The translations under genes and the position numbers were made by a program. 48,067 nucleotides of DNA from Vulcanimicrobiota bacterium (GTDB taxonomy: Bacteria > Vulcanimicrobiota > Xenobia > Xenobiales > Xenobiaceae). The notes under the pieces were generated by a model, which did no database searches, was not told the origin of the DNA, and was given only the letters and a program-made list of their open reading frames with translations. The stretch covers positions 1 to 48,067 of the forward strand of contig CALUQR010000011.1 of NCBI GenBank assembly GCA_944322965.1, given 5' to 3'. Below, in pieces: positions 25,532-34,877 of this stretch (its first letter is position 1; the number at the start of each line of letters is the position of its first letter).

Positions 25532-26627
25532 ATGCTAAACAAGCCTCATATAAATTGTGCCAGAGTCTTTCCCCGTCTTGAGGCTGATCCTCCTCTCTAA
25601 TGACGGGCTGGTTGGGCGTTTGGTAGGGATGCCAACGGCTCATCTCCGTAGTGGCCGTGCGCTCTTCGATAATCCACACCACGGGGATTTGAGCCGCGGC
25701 AGCGAGGTGGGTCGATCCCCCTAAAGGGGTGACCATTAAGGAGAGGTTCTTTAAGAAGGCTACCGTCTGGAAGAGGTCGGGCTCACAGAAGAGGGGCGGG
25801 AGATGGGGGAGGTTCAGCTTCTCTTGCAAGTAGGCTAAGAAGGGTAGGGCCCAAGATCGGTCCCCTGGGGCTAAGGTAAAGAGGGGCTGGACTCTTGCCT
25901 CTAAGAGCAGTCCATAGAGCTTAATTATAAAGCCTAAATGTTCTTCATAATTGAGGCGGGGGGTACCAATAAATTTAGAGAGGCGGGGCATCAATTGCAG
26001 GGCGCAAGTAAAAGTAGAGGGCTCCTTACCTAACCCTTGTAGGAGACTCTGTAAGCGCTCTCGGGCCGCCTCTTCCTCCTTGGGGGTCGTAGGTAAGGTT
26101 AAAGGCGGGAGGGGAGGATTATAGGTAGCCCCCGCGGCCTCTAAGAGGGAGAAAAAGCGCTCTACTTCGTGGCGATGTTCATTAATCTTAGGATTGGCGC
26201 TGGGATTAGGTAAACTAGTCGTCAATTGCCAATTGACGCTTAAAGCTCGCACCGGATTGTGGAGGCCGGGGGTAAAGCCGTAGCGATGGGGGATCTGGCT
26301 TTGGCCGCTAGCTTTTAAGGCAAATCCTTTCTCCGTAAAGCAAAAGAGAATATCGAAATCTTGGCTCTTTAAGTAGGCCCCTAAATCGGCCTGTAAATTA
26401 TTGCTTTGGGGGTCAAAGATTTTAACCTCGCTCTTCTCCCTAGCTAAGACGGGCGCCCCCAAGGGGCTAGCGACTATAGTCGTCTGGGCCGTCGGGAGAT
26501 GGCGCTCTAGCCAGCGCAGGCAGGGGAGGGCCAGGATAGTATCGCCCAACTTATCGAAGCGCAAGATGACTAGGCGTTTAGCCTGGGCTAAGGGGGAATT
26601 AGGGCGCAATGGGGGAGCATTTTCCAT
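25494..26627 (-). CDS. glycosyltransferase family 9 (heptosyltransferase-like), second copy
   Basis: The 377-residue protein shares the GT9 plan: AKRLVILRFDKLGDTILALP at the N-terminus, then LSLMVTPLGGSTHLAAAAQI in place of the usual D-T-G-x-x-H. Here the Asp is replaced (TPLGGSTH), which may alter donor binding or mean a different donor. It is the first gene of the three-gene glycosyltransferase unit and overlaps the GT2 start. It diverges strongly from the neighbouring GT9, so it is not a recent duplicate. Role in LPS core assembly is inferred from the family and from lptD in the same window. Confidence 0.87.
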   Translation of the reverse strand: MENAPPLRPNSPLAQAKRLVILRFDKLGDTILALPCLRWLERHLPTAQTTIVASPLGAPVLAREKSEVKIFDPQSNNLQADLGAYLKSQDFDILFCFTEKGFALKASGQSQIPHRYGFTPGLHNPVRALSVNWQLTTSLPNPSANPKINEHRHEVERFFSLLEAAGATYNPPLPPLTLPTTPKEEEAARERLQSLLQGLGKEPSTFTCALQLMPRLSKFIGTPRLNYEEHLGFIIKLYGLLLEARVQPLFTLAPGDRSWALPFLAYLQEKLNLPHLPPLFCEPDLFQTVAFLKNLSLMVTPLGGSTHLAAAAQIPVVWIIEERTATTEMSRWHPYQTPNQPVIREEDQPQDGERLWHNLYEACLAYVYQNQRSNAHL

Positions 26628-26774
26628 AATTTTAGGCCCTTCGGTCTAGTTAAGGAGAAACTCCTGCCTAAGAAAGATGGCCCCCTCCCTTCCCTAATTG
26701 GGCGCCAATAGCTAATATATAAAAGTTTTCAAACGCCCTCACTCTATTTAGAAAGATAGTCGAATAAAGAGTCC

Positions 26775-27368
26775 ATGTTAGTAAGTAAGATCAGCCGCCC
26801 CCAAGCTTGGGAGCTTTTGCGCCAATATAACAAAGAGCCCTTCCACCTCCAGCACGCCTTGACCGTGGAGAGCGTCATGCGCTGGTTCGCCAAGGAGTTG
26901 GGCTACGCTCAGGAAGAGGAGTATTGGGGGATAGTCGGCCTCTTACACGACATCGATTTTGAGCTCTATCCCCAAGAACACTGCCAAAAGGCCCCCCAGC
27001 TCTTGCGCCAAGGGGGGGTAGGGGAAGAGATGATCTACTCTATCTGCTCCCACGGCTTTGGGATCTGCAGCGACTTAGAGCCTAAGTTAGAGATGGAGAA
27101 GGTGCTCTACGCGGTCGACGAGTTGACGGGGCTCATTGGCGCCGCGGCCCTCATGCGCCCCTCTAAGAGCGTCCAAGATATGGAGGTCTCTAGCCTCAAG
27201 AAGAAATTTAAAGATAAGCGCTTCGCCGCGGGCTGCTCGCGGGAGGTCATTACCCAAGGGGCCCAACTCTTAGGTTGGGAGTTGCCCACTTTGATGGAAA
27301 AGAGCTTAGCGGCTATGCGCCAGGCCGAGGAGCCCCTGCGGGCCCAATTTAAGGAGCTAGGAATTTGA
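26775..27368 (+). CDS. HD domain-containing hydrolase
   Basis: The 197-residue protein has an HD-superfamily metal site: H27 in [10 protein letters not shown]58-D59 in [12 protein letters not shown], and a later Asp in [12 protein letters not shown]. The family hydrolyses phosphomonoesters or nucleotides. This small, stand-alone type (uridylyltransferase-like HD) has no assigned substrate. It opens a plus-strand run with the topoisomerase genes; its stop overlaps the next start as TTGA. The 147 bp upstream separates it from the divergent glycosyltransferase operon and should hold promoters for both, though I cannot pick them out firmly. Confidence 0.87.
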   Translation: MLVSKISRPQAWELLRQYNKEPFHLQHALTVESVMRWFAKELGYAQEEEYWGIVGLLHDIDFELYPQEHCQKAPQLLRQGGVGEEMIYSICSHGFGICSDLEPKLEMEKVLYAVDELTGLIGAAALMRPSKSVQDMEVSSLKKKFKDKRFAAGCSREVITQGAQLLGWELPTLMEKSLAAMRQAEEPLRAQFKELGI

Positions 27369-29713
27369 GTCCCGCCCCCGCTAACCCCCAGATAGGGCGG
27401 GTAGTAGAGGCCCCCTTACACGAGGTCCTCTATAGCCGCTTCCTCAATTATGCCATGTCCGTCATTACCGATCGCGCCCTGCCCGACGTGCGCGACGGTC
27501 TTAAACCCGTGCAGCGGCGCATCCTCTACGCCATGTACCACGACCTCCATCTCACCCCGGAGCGCCCTACCTTAAAGTGCGCCAAGGTGGTGGGGCAGGT
27601 CCTGGGCAGCTACCATCCCCACGGGGATAGCGCCGTCTATGAGGCCCTAGCCCGCATGGCCCAAGATTGGACTTTGCGCTACCCCTTAGTCTTCGGGCAG
27701 GGTAATTTTGGTTCAATAGATGGCGACTCGCCCGCCGCCTACCGCTATACGGAGGCCCGCCTCAGCCCCTTAGCCTTAGAATTTGTGGAAGAGTTGGGCC
27801 AAGAGACGGTCGATTTTGCTCCCAACTTCGATGAGAGCGTCCCCGAGCCCCAAGTCTTACCGGCCCAAGTCCCCCAGATGCTCATTAATGGTTGTATAGG
27901 CATCGCCGTAGGGGTAGCTACCAATATCCCCCCCCATAACTTAGGGGAGGTCCTGCGCGCCTGTAAGGCCTTAATCGATAATCGCCAGCTCCCCATCTCC
28001 AAGCTCTTAGATTATATCCAAGGGCCCGATTTCCCCACCGGCGGGGAATTGCTTAACGACCGCCAGAGTCTTGAGCAGATCTACTCCGAAGGCCAAGGGG
28101 CCCTCAAAGTGCGGGCTACCTACGCCTTAGAGAATGTGGGTAAGCGCCACTTCCAGATCGTCATTAACTCTATCCCCTACATGGTCAATAAGGCCGAGCT
28201 AGTAGAGGAGATCGCCAATATCATCCTGGGGGGCAAAGTGCCCCAACTAGTAGACGTGCGCGACGAATCGACCCAAGAAGTGCGCATCGTCCTCGACTGC
28301 CGCTGCGAAGGCGATCCCCAGACCATTATGGCCTACCTCTTTAAGCATACTAAGTTGCAGAATCAATTTAATGTCAATATGACCTGCTTAGTAGGGCGTG
28401 AAGGGGAGGCCCGCGGTCCGGAGCGCGTCAACTTGCGCACCGCCCTCTTAGAGTTTATCGATTTCCGCTTCCAGGTGACCTTGCGCCGCCTCCACCATGA
28501 AGCCAGGCTCCTGCGCGAGAGGCTCCATATCTTAGAGGGGCTCATTAAGCTTTTTGACGCTTTGGACGAAGCCATAGCCCTCATTAGAGTCGCTAGCAGT
28601 CGTCAGGAGGCGGGGGCCAAATTGCGCCAGCGCTTTTTATTAGACGAAGTCCAGACGGAAGCTATCTTAGAGTTGCGCCTCTACCGCTTGAGCCAAAAGG
28701 ATATCTTGCTCATCCGCCAAGAGATGGAGGAGAAGGCCCAGCGCTTAGCCCAGATTGAGGCCTTAGTCCTCGATATGCCCGCTCTCTGGAACTTAGTGAA
28801 AGGCGACTTAGAGAGCGTGCGCCGCAAATACGCCGACTCCCGCCGGACCCTCATCCAGCGCCACGGGGCCCAAGAGTTGGTCTATAACGCCGAGGATTTT
28901 ATTGTCACCGAGCCTACCTTGGTACTCATTACCCAAGACGGCTGGTTGCGCCGGGTAGCTCCCGATTGCGACCTCAGTAAGTTGCGCCTGCGCCCCGAAG
29001 ACGCGCTCTGGCTCAGCTTAGAGAGCGAGACCTCTTCCTCCCTATTGCTCTTTAGCAATTTGGGGGTAGCCTACACCCTAGCTATCCACGAACTCCCCAG
29101 CGGCGCCCGCGGCCTGGGCGAGCCCGTACAGAAGTTCTTTACCTTTAGCGACGGGGAAAAGATCGTGGCCGCCCTCACCTTAGACCCCAAAGAGAGCCAA
29201 CTTTGGCAAGCGCCCGCCTTAGATTCCGAGGCCCCGGAGAGCTCGGGAGAGGCGGCCCTGCCCCCCATGCAGGCTCTGGCTCTAAGCGAAGACGGGCGCG
29301 GCCTGCGCTTTAGTCTGGCTAACTTCTTAGAGCCCTCCAAAAAGACGGGGCGCAAATTTATGCGCTGCGAGGAGAGCAAAGTCTTAAGCGTAGAGACGGT
29401 GCGCGGCAAAGAGACGCTTATCGTCCTAAGCGAACAGAATCGAGCCTTGCTCTGTCCGGTAGCGGAAATAAACTTTATGACCGGAGTCGCCCGAGGGGTC
29501 CAAGTTATGAAATTGGAGGAGGGCGATAAGCTCTGCGCCCAAATGGTTGTGACCGGCCCCGACCAAGGGATGCTCCTAGCCCGCGATAGTAGTAGCCCCA
29601 CCCAAGAGCTCTCCTTGGCCAAGCAGAAGATCGCCAAACGTGGAGGCAAGGGGACGGTCTTAGCTAAGCGCGGAAAGTTGTATGTGCAAGAAAAATTCTA
29701 CGCCCGTCAGTGA
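27365..29713 (+). CDS. parC: type IIA DNA topoisomerase subunit A (topoisomerase IV/gyrase A-like)
   Basis: The 782-residue subunit cuts and religates DNA. Visible are [20 protein letters not shown], the quinolone-region helix [20 protein letters not shown] with wild-type Ser89 and acidic Glu93, and the catalytic Arg127-Tyr128 in [11 protein letters not shown]. The coiled-coil and [20 protein letters not shown] part follows, and then a beta-pinwheel C-terminal domain. Near the end [10 protein letters not shown] resembles the GyrA box (Q-R-R-G-G-K-G) needed for negative supercoiling by gyrase. The TTG start overlaps the HD gene stop, with AAGGAG upstream. The B subunit follows 9 bp later and looks ParE-like, so the pair is named ParC/ParE with some doubt. 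Confidence 0.9.
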   Translation: MSPAPANPQIGRVVEAPLHEVLYSRFLNYAMSVITDRALPDVRDGLKPVQRRILYAMYHDLHLTPERPTLKCAKVVGQVLGSYHPHGDSAVYEALARMAQDWTLRYPLVFGQGNFGSIDGDSPAAYRYTEARLSPLALEFVEELGQETVDFAPNFDESVPEPQVLPAQVPQMLINGCIGIAVGVATNIPPHNLGEVLRACKALIDNRQLPISKLLDYIQGPDFPTGGELLNDRQSLEQIYSEGQGALKVRATYALENVGKRHFQIVINSIPYMVNKAELVEEIANIILGGKVPQLVDVRDESTQEVRIVLDCRCEGDPQTIMAYLFKHTKLQNQFNVNMTCLVGREGEARGPERVNLRTALLEFIDFRFQVTLRRLHHEARLLRERLHILEGLIKLFDALDEAIALIRVASSRQEAGAKLRQRFLLDEVQTEAILELRLYRLSQKDILLIRQEMEEKAQRLAQIEALVLDMPALWNLVKGDLESVRRKYADSRRTLIQRHGAQELVYNAEDFIVTEPTLVLITQDGWLRRVAPDCDLSKLRLRPEDALWLSLESETSSSLLLFSNLGVAYTLAIHELPSGARGLGEPVQKFFTFSDGEKIVAALTLDPKESQLWQAPALDSEAPESSGEAALPPMQALALSEDGRGLRFSLANFLEPSKKTGRKFMRCEESKVLSVETVRGKETLIVLSEQNRALLCPVAEINFMTGVARGVQVMKLEEGDKLCAQMVVTGPDQGMLLARDSSSPTQELSLAKQKIAKRGGKGTVLAKRGKLYVQEKFYARQ

Positions 29714-29722
29714 GGAGGGGAT

Positions 29723-31621
29723 ATGACTTATACCGCTCAAGATATCCAAGTATTGACCGGCCTGGAGCCGGTGCGCAAGCGGCCGGGCCTCTATATTGGG
29801 GGCCTAGATAGCGCGGGGCTGCACCACCTCTTGTGGGAGATACTCGATAACTCTATAGACGAGGTCATGAATGGCTACGCCACCTGGGTAGAGATCGAGC
29901 TCGATCGCGACGGGCAGGCCTTGCGGGTGACCGATAATGGGCGCGGGATTCCGGTCGATATCCATCCCGAGTACCAGAAGTCGGCCTTAGAGCTCATTAT
30001 GACCACCTTGCACGCGGGTGGAAAATTTGCCCACGCCAACTACACCTATTCGGGCGGCTTGCACGGGGTGGGGGCTTCGGTAGTTAACGCTCTCTCCGAG
30101 CGCTTGGAAGTTACCGTCAAGCGGGAAGGGGCGGAGTGGTTCCAATCCTACAATTTCGGGATTCCCACCGCGCCCGTGCTCCAGGTGGGGCAGGGGATCC
30201 GCGGCACGGGGACCTCTATCTGGTTCCGACCCGACTCTGAGCTCTTTGAGGTCCACAATTTCGATCCCCAGCTCATTCGCCAGACCTTAGAGGCTAGGGC
30301 TTGGCTCCACCAGGTGAAGATAGTCTTTAAAGATCGCACGAATCATGAGACTTACCGTTTCGACCATTCGGATAGTACCCTAGATGGCTTCTTAGCCCAG
30401 ATCGTAGGCTCTGAGCCCCGGGCCCACGGTTGGGAGGAGAATATCTTCCTCTACTCTCGCGTCGAAGATCCGCGCCTGGACATCGCCCTACTCTGGAGCC
30501 AAGAGGGGGGCGAACAGGTGCGCAGCTTCGTTAACGGCATCAATACCCCCCAAGGGGGGACCCACGATTTAGGGCTTAAAGCGGGGATCGTGCGCGCGGT
30601 GCGCAATTATCTGGAGGTCCATAATCTCCAACCGAAAGGGCTCAAACTGAGCGCCGAAGATATTCGCGACGGCCTGCGGGCTATCGTGGCTATCTATCTC
30701 TCTGAGCCCCAATTTAAGGGCCAAACTAAAGAGCGGCTCAATAATCCCGAAGTCAACGCCCAAGTGGCTAACGCCCTGGCCCCAGCCTTAGAGCGCTATC
30801 TCAACGAGAATCCCTCCGTAGCTAGCGGGCTAGTAGAGCGCATCGTCCAAGGGGCCAAAGAGAGGGCTGCCGCCCAACAAGCCTCCACCTTAGTCTCCCG
30901 CAAGGCGGTGACTCGCAAGCTCAACCTGCCCGGGAAGCTGGCTGACTGCGCCTCCAACCGACCCCAAGAGTGCGAGCTCTTCATAGTCGAGGGAGACTCG
31001 GCCGGCGGTTCCGCTAAGCAAGCCCGCGACCGCCGCCATCAAGCGATCTTGCCCCTGCGCGGCAAGATTCTCAATATCGAGAATGCCGGGGCCAATAAGA
31101 TCGGCCAAAATAAGGAGATCGCCAACCTCATTAGCGCCATCGGCTGCGGCGTGGGGGATCAATACGCCCCCCAAAAGTTGCGCTACGACCGCATCGTAGT
31201 CCTCACCGACGCCGACTCCGACGGCCACCATATCGCCTGCCTCCTGGTGACCTTCTTCTACCGCTTTATGCCCCAACTCCTCAAAGAGGGACACGTCTAT
31301 CTGGGCCGGCCGCCCCTCTACCGCATCCAGCGGGGCAAGAACGTCCATTGGGCCTGGAGCGAAGAGGAGCGCGAATCCTACACCCAAACGGCCCGCGGCA
31401 AAGGGAATACCCAAGTGACCCGCTTTAAAGGGCTGGGCGAGATGAGTCCGGAACAGCTGAAAGTAACTACCCTCGACCCCGCTACGCGCACTATCTTCCG
31501 CGTCTGCGTGGAAGACGACGAACTGGCCTCCCAAGCCGTCTCCTCCTGCTTCGGTCGCGAAGTGGCGCCCCGCTATAAATTAATTATGGAACACGCCCAA
31601 GAGGCGGAGGTAGACGTCTAA
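29723..31621 (+). CDS. parE: type IIA DNA topoisomerase subunit B (ParE/GyrB-like)
   Basis: The 632-residue ATPase subunit has GHKL motifs LLWEILDNSIDEVMNGYATW, RVTDNGRGIPVDIH and YSGGLHGVGASVVNALSE. The transducer follows with FVNGINTPQGGTHDLG. The TOPRIM domain has the catalytic Glu in FIVEGDSAGGSAKQARDRR, ILPLRGKILNIENA and DADSDGHHIACLL. The D-x-D motif carries Ser in the middle (DSD), as in ParE rather than the DVD of most GyrB. GAGGAGGGG precedes the ATG. The order A then B in one operon is also more usual for topoisomerase IV. Whether a second type IIA pair exists is not visible here. Confidence 0.92.
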   Translation: MTYTAQDIQVLTGLEPVRKRPGLYIGGLDSAGLHHLLWEILDNSIDEVMNGYATWVEIELDRDGQALRVTDNGRGIPVDIHPEYQKSALELIMTTLHAGGKFAHANYTYSGGLHGVGASVVNALSERLEVTVKREGAEWFQSYNFGIPTAPVLQVGQGIRGTGTSIWFRPDSELFEVHNFDPQLIRQTLEARAWLHQVKIVFKDRTNHETYRFDHSDSTLDGFLAQIVGSEPRAHGWEENIFLYSRVEDPRLDIALLWSQEGGEQVRSFVNGINTPQGGTHDLGLKAGIVRAVRNYLEVHNLQPKGLKLSAEDIRDGLRAIVAIYLSEPQFKGQTKERLNNPEVNAQVANALAPALERYLNENPSVASGLVERIVQGAKERAAAQQASTLVSRKAVTRKLNLPGKLADCASNRPQECELFIVEGDSAGGSAKQARDRRHQAILPLRGKILNIENAGANKIGQNKEIANLISAIGCGVGDQYAPQKLRYDRIVVLTDADSDGHHIACLLVTFFYRFMPQLLKEGHVYLGRPPLYRIQRGKNVHWAWSEEERESYTQTARGKGNTQVTRFKGLGEMSPEQLKVTTLDPATRTIFRVCVEDDELASQAVSSCFGREVAPRYKLIMEHAQEAEVDV

Positions 31622-32092
31622 ATGGAAGAGTGGCGCGAAGATGTAGGCAAACCCTCAGCCCACCAAATAGGCTGCGCGGAAGGTATTACCCACAATCCCC
31701 CAGCTCCCAGCCAACGACCCCCCAGCGGACCGACCTGGAAGAGCCGACTCTTCGTACCCCTCCTCTGGGGGATAGGGTACCTCTTCTTCGCCAACCAGCC
31801 CGCCTTTAGCCCCTACTGGCCCAGCTGCCTCTCCCGCCAGCTCTTCCACATTAACTGCCCCCTCTGCGGAGGGACTAGAGCCTTAGCCTTCCTGAGCCAC
31901 GGAGAAGTCTACCTGGCCTTATTACTCAACCCCCTAGTAACCCTAGGCGCCTTCTGGCTCCTAATAGGGACCCTGGGACTCTACTACTCACCCCTCTACC
32001 GACGCTGGCAAACCCTAACCGAACGCCTCCTCAACCCGCGGATAATTATCGCGCTCTTAGTTTTAAACTGGGCTTTGGTAATGCGGAATTAG
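31622..32092 (+). CDS. DUF2752 membrane protein, C-terminus ending in repeat DNA
   Basis: The 156-residue protein has an unstructured N-terminus of about 40 residues, a hydrophobic segment (LFVPLLWGIGYLFFA), then the DUF2752 motif FHINCPLCGGTRALAFLSHG and two more membrane segments (LALLLNPLVTLGAFWLLIG and IIIALLVLNWALV). Its ATG directly follows the parE stop. DUF2752 proteins are small inner-membrane proteins of unknown function with a conserved C-P-x-C-G-x-T-R motif. The last codons and stop (GTA ATG CGG AAT TAG) are supplied by a heptamer array, so the native end may have been lost. Confidence 0.85.
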   Translation: MEEWREDVGKPSAHQIGCAEGITHNPPAPSQRPPSGPTWKSRLFVPLLWGIGYLFFANQPAFSPYWPSCLSRQLFHINCPLCGGTRALAFLSHGEVYLALLLNPLVTLGAFWLLIGTLGLYYSPLYRRWQTLTERLLNPRIIIALLVLNWALVMRN

Positions 32093-32440
32093 GAATGCGT
32101 AATTCTGGATGCGCGGCTGAGGGCGGGGCGTGGCTCTAACTTTGGCTTCTGCAAGGCTTAGGAGCGAGAGGGCAAGGAGTTAGTTGCTGACTGGTTCCGA
32201 GGGTAGCTTGGCTGGGGGGAAATCGCTGGGAGTGTGCGGCGCGGAGCGCGCCGCGAGGGAGGCGACGCCTCCTGCGATTCTGCCATAGGTTAAGCTACTT
32301 CCGGATCTGCCAAGCCACTAACAAGCAGCAATCTAAAATGCCGCCTTAGGGCGGCACCTTACTTCCCCAATTCCTAATTCCGCATTAAGCATTCCGCATT
32401 GCTAAGCCGCCGGGACGGCGGCTAGCTAGCGCATTCCGAA
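32078..32440. repeat. repeat island between the DUF2752 and Rpn genes
   Basis: Heptamers lie at 32078-32115 and 32375-32445. 32133-32336 is a dispersed-element copy in forward orientation, with left end CTCTAACTTTGGCTTC, a GGCGCGGAGCGCGCC palindrome and right end CCGGATCTGCCAAGCC. GCCGCC hairpins lie at 32340-32358 and 32405-32430. No gene is seen. Confidence 0.8.
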
Positions 32441-33409
32441 TTAGATTTGGAGGCGGAATTTTTGCACTTCGGACAAGGGGATGTTGACTAATTTGGCGAT
32501 GAGCGTATCCTCAAAGCCCTCGGCGAGCATCTTGAGAATAACCTTAGTACGCTCTTTGAGTTCGCCTTTAAGTTCCCCTATGCGCTCCCCCTCGAGCTTT
32601 CCCTCCAGTCTTCCTTCGGCGCGGCCTTGTTTGATTCCTTGGTTGATGTAGGGGAGGGTCCAGTCTTCCATTTCGGCGGTAACTACGGTCATCGTTTCTT
32701 CCTCCTTTAAGCGTTCTATAACTATCTTAGCGCCCGATATTTTACGGACTGGCAATACACATGTTTCTAGCCACATTATAATCTCTTGGCGCAAATTTTC
32801 ATAAGCTGGATTCTTTAGAGCGCGGAACATAACCCTCCAGAGCCGCTCCATCTCCTGGACGTTGGCGGCCCGTTCAAAGCGGAAGATCCAGGCGCTGACA
32901 CCCTTAGCCTTATCTACCAAAGACTCTTCTAGATGGCGAATGTCAATTAAATGGTATTTGAAATCCCAAATACCGCGCTCATAAGCCAGCCTTTCGCGCT
33001 CCGATAACTCGCCATAAACGCAAGGCGCGCTCCAAGGTTTGGCTCCATTGTAAAGGACGATGGGCAAAATTTGCGGTAAAGTCAGCCCTTTGCTCTTCTC
33101 ATCGTCCAAGGTTTGCTCTAAGAAGAGAGTGGCATATTCCAGTAACCGACAGAGCATCTTCTTATCGATAGTACTCTGAAACTCTAAGAGTATAGCCAAA
33201 AGGCAAGGACTATCATCTCGCCATTGGAGTCGCCAAATAAGATCGCCACGCCGTTCTGTCTGTCCATGCTTTTGAAAAACGGTAGGCATGGGCTCCAGAG
33301 TCGTAAAGTCGAGTTCGTCGGCTAAATCCTCAGAAATAAAGTCGCGCACTAGCGATTCAACCATATCCGCGCGGCTAAAGAACTTTTTGTAACTAGAATC
33401 GTGGCTCAC
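32441..33409 (-). CDS. Rpn family recombination-promoting nuclease / PD-(D/E)XK putative transposase
   Basis: The 322-residue protein begins SHDSSYKKFFSRADMVESLV and has the PD-(D/E)XK core D56 (RRGDLIWRLQ), E76-x-Q78 (AILLEFQS). TLPQILPIVLYNGAKPWS is the conserved Rpn segment. The C-terminal part has Gly/Glu/Arg-rich repeats (GRLEGKLEGERIGELKGELK) and ends with AKLVNIPLSEVQKFRLQI, the usual family tail. Rpn proteins cleave DNA and promote RecA-independent recombination in E. coli. The stop codon lies exactly at the edge of the heptamer array, and the gene is bracketed by two repeat islands. Confidence 0.9.
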   Translation of the reverse strand: MSHDSSYKKFFSRADMVESLVRDFISEDLADELDFTTLEPMPTVFQKHGQTERRGDLIWRLQWRDDSPCLLAILLEFQSTIDKKMLCRLLEYATLFLEQTLDDEKSKGLTLPQILPIVLYNGAKPWSAPCVYGELSERERLAYERGIWDFKYHLIDIRHLEESLVDKAKGVSAWIFRFERAANVQEMERLWRVMFRALKNPAYENLRQEIIMWLETCVLPVRKISGAKIVIERLKEEETMTVVTAEMEDWTLPYINQGIKQGRAEGRLEGKLEGERIGELKGELKERTKVILKMLAEGFEDTLIAKLVNIPLSEVQKFRLQI

Positions 33410-33895
33410 TCTTGCCCCCCTTTATGCGTACCGAAGTTAAGTTTCCGCTAGGGTGATTGTATAACCGTAACCTTGGTTTTGGCAAGACTTATGTTGCCGC
33501 CGGCAACAATTCGGAATTAGGAATTCGGAATGCGGAATTGGGGGTTGCCGGCGGTGGGAGAGGTTATGGCTCTAACTTTAGTTTCGTCGGTGGGTGATGG
33601 GCGAGATGGCTTGGAGGAATAACTGGCAGATTCCGTGGGTTACTTAGCTAGGGTGAAAATCGCTGAAGATGTGCGGCGCGGAGCGCGCCGCGGTCCAATT
33701 GGACAAGTGCTCTAAAGGCCTCATTCAAGCAACGGAGTACGAACCCAAGAATTTGGCGCTCAAGCACCTAGTGCGATTCTTTCATAAGCCCAGCTACTTC
33801 CGGATCCGCCAAGTCATTAACAAGCAGAAACTTAATTCCGCATTACGCATTAAGCATTCCGAATTGCTTGCCGCCTTCGGCGGCTAGCAATTCGA
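33410..33895. repeat. repeat island between the Rpn and phosphoesterase genes
   Basis: Heptamers lie at 33508-33545 and 33832-33868. 33570-33836 is a well-preserved forward copy of the dispersed element, with CTCTAACTTTAGTTTCG on the left, CGGCGCGGAGCGCGCCG and GGTCCAATTGGAC palindromes inside, and CCGGATCCGCCAAGTC on the right. A TTGCCGCCTTCGGCGGCTAGC hairpin at the right edge lies within the phosphoesterase reading frame. 33410-33507 holds the Rpn leader only. Confidence 0.8.
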
Positions 33896-34766
33896 TAACT
33901 ATGACTTGAGGGCGGTTATTGATGCGTAGGGGTAAGAGGCTATCGCCCAGTCCGCGGCTGACTAGCATGTGGGTGGACCTTTGGGTATAGAGTCCGGCCG
34001 TATAGCGGGGCCAGAAGCCTTGGTTGGGGGCGAGGAGTCCATTAGGGAAGGGCCAGCAGCGGATCTGTCCGCCGTGGGCGTGGCCGGTGAGGACGAGGTC
34101 GCAACCCGCTTGGGCGTAGAGGGAGAAGAGTTCGGGGCGGTGGCAGAGTACGATATTAAAGCGCTGCGGATCGAGATGGCGAGCCAAGTTAGAGAGTTCG
34201 ATGCGTTGCGGGTCGGGGGGTAGGAGGCTAGCAAAATAGGGATCGTCTAAGCCGATAATATTTAAGGACTCGCGGTCGCGGACTATAGAGCGGCTCTGGC
34301 CGTGGAGGATAGTGACTCCGGCTCGCTTTAAGCGCTCTTCTAAGAGAGGATAGGGCGCCGGTTGATGGGGCTCTGGGGCCTCTAAGAGTCGTGCTTCGTG
34401 GTTTCCCGTTACGTAATAGAGGGGCGCTATAGCTTGGGTGCGCTCTACCCAGGAGGCGGCTAAATCTACTTGAGGGGCGTAGGAGTCTAAGAGGTCGCCC
34501 GTTAGGCAGATGAGGTCGGGCTTTAGGGAGCGTAATAACTCTAAGAGTTGGTTATTCCCCTCTCCAAATTGGGTATTGTGGGGGTCGGAGAGATGGACTA
34601 AACGCCAGCCGGAAAAGGCGGGGGGAATCTTAGGGGAGCGGATACGGTAAGTCGTTAAGCTCAGTTGGCGATTCTCTTGCCGCCACCAGAGCGTAAGCCC
34701 CCAGCCGCTTAGCCCTAAGGTCAGGACCCCTAAGAATAAGAGAGTAATTAGGACCGGGCGACTCAC
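33843..34766 (-). CDS. membrane-anchored metallophosphoesterase (YkuE-like)
   Basis: The 307-residue protein has one N-terminal membrane segment (PVLITLLFLGVLTLGLSGWG) and a calcineurin-like catalytic domain facing the periplasm. Metal ligands are seen as D61-x-H63 (LSDPHN), D91 (LTGDLL), G121-N-H-E, a later His in VLCHRPE and the final GHAHGGQ. The family includes UDP-2,3-diacylglucosamine pyrophosphatase-like LpxG and YkuE-type phosphodiesterases. An LPS-related role is possible in this diderm but not shown. About 16 C-terminal residues, ELLAAEGGKQFGMLNA, are encoded by a repeat hairpin and heptamer array that supply the stop, so the end is not native. Confidence 0.9.
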   Translation of the reverse strand: MSRPVLITLLFLGVLTLGLSGWGLTLWWRQENRQLSLTTYRIRSPKIPPAFSGWRLVHLSDPHNTQFGEGNNQLLELLRSLKPDLICLTGDLLDSYAPQVDLAASWVERTQAIAPLYYVTGNHEARLLEAPEPHQPAPYPLLEERLKRAGVTILHGQSRSIVRDRESLNIIGLDDPYFASLLPPDPQRIELSNLARHLDPQRFNIVLCHRPELFSLYAQAGCDLVLTGHAHGGQIRCWPFPNGLLAPNQGFWPRYTAGLYTQRSTHMLVSRGLGDSLLPLRINNRPQVIVIELLAAEGGKQFGMLNA

Positions 34767-34877
34767 CTTCCCAATTTAGCATGCCTATTTGCCAATTGGC
34801 AAGCTAAAATTCCTTGCCCTAGCTGGGGGTAGGGATTATAATGCTGGGCTTGCTTACTTTCAGGGAGGAGAGAAGAG

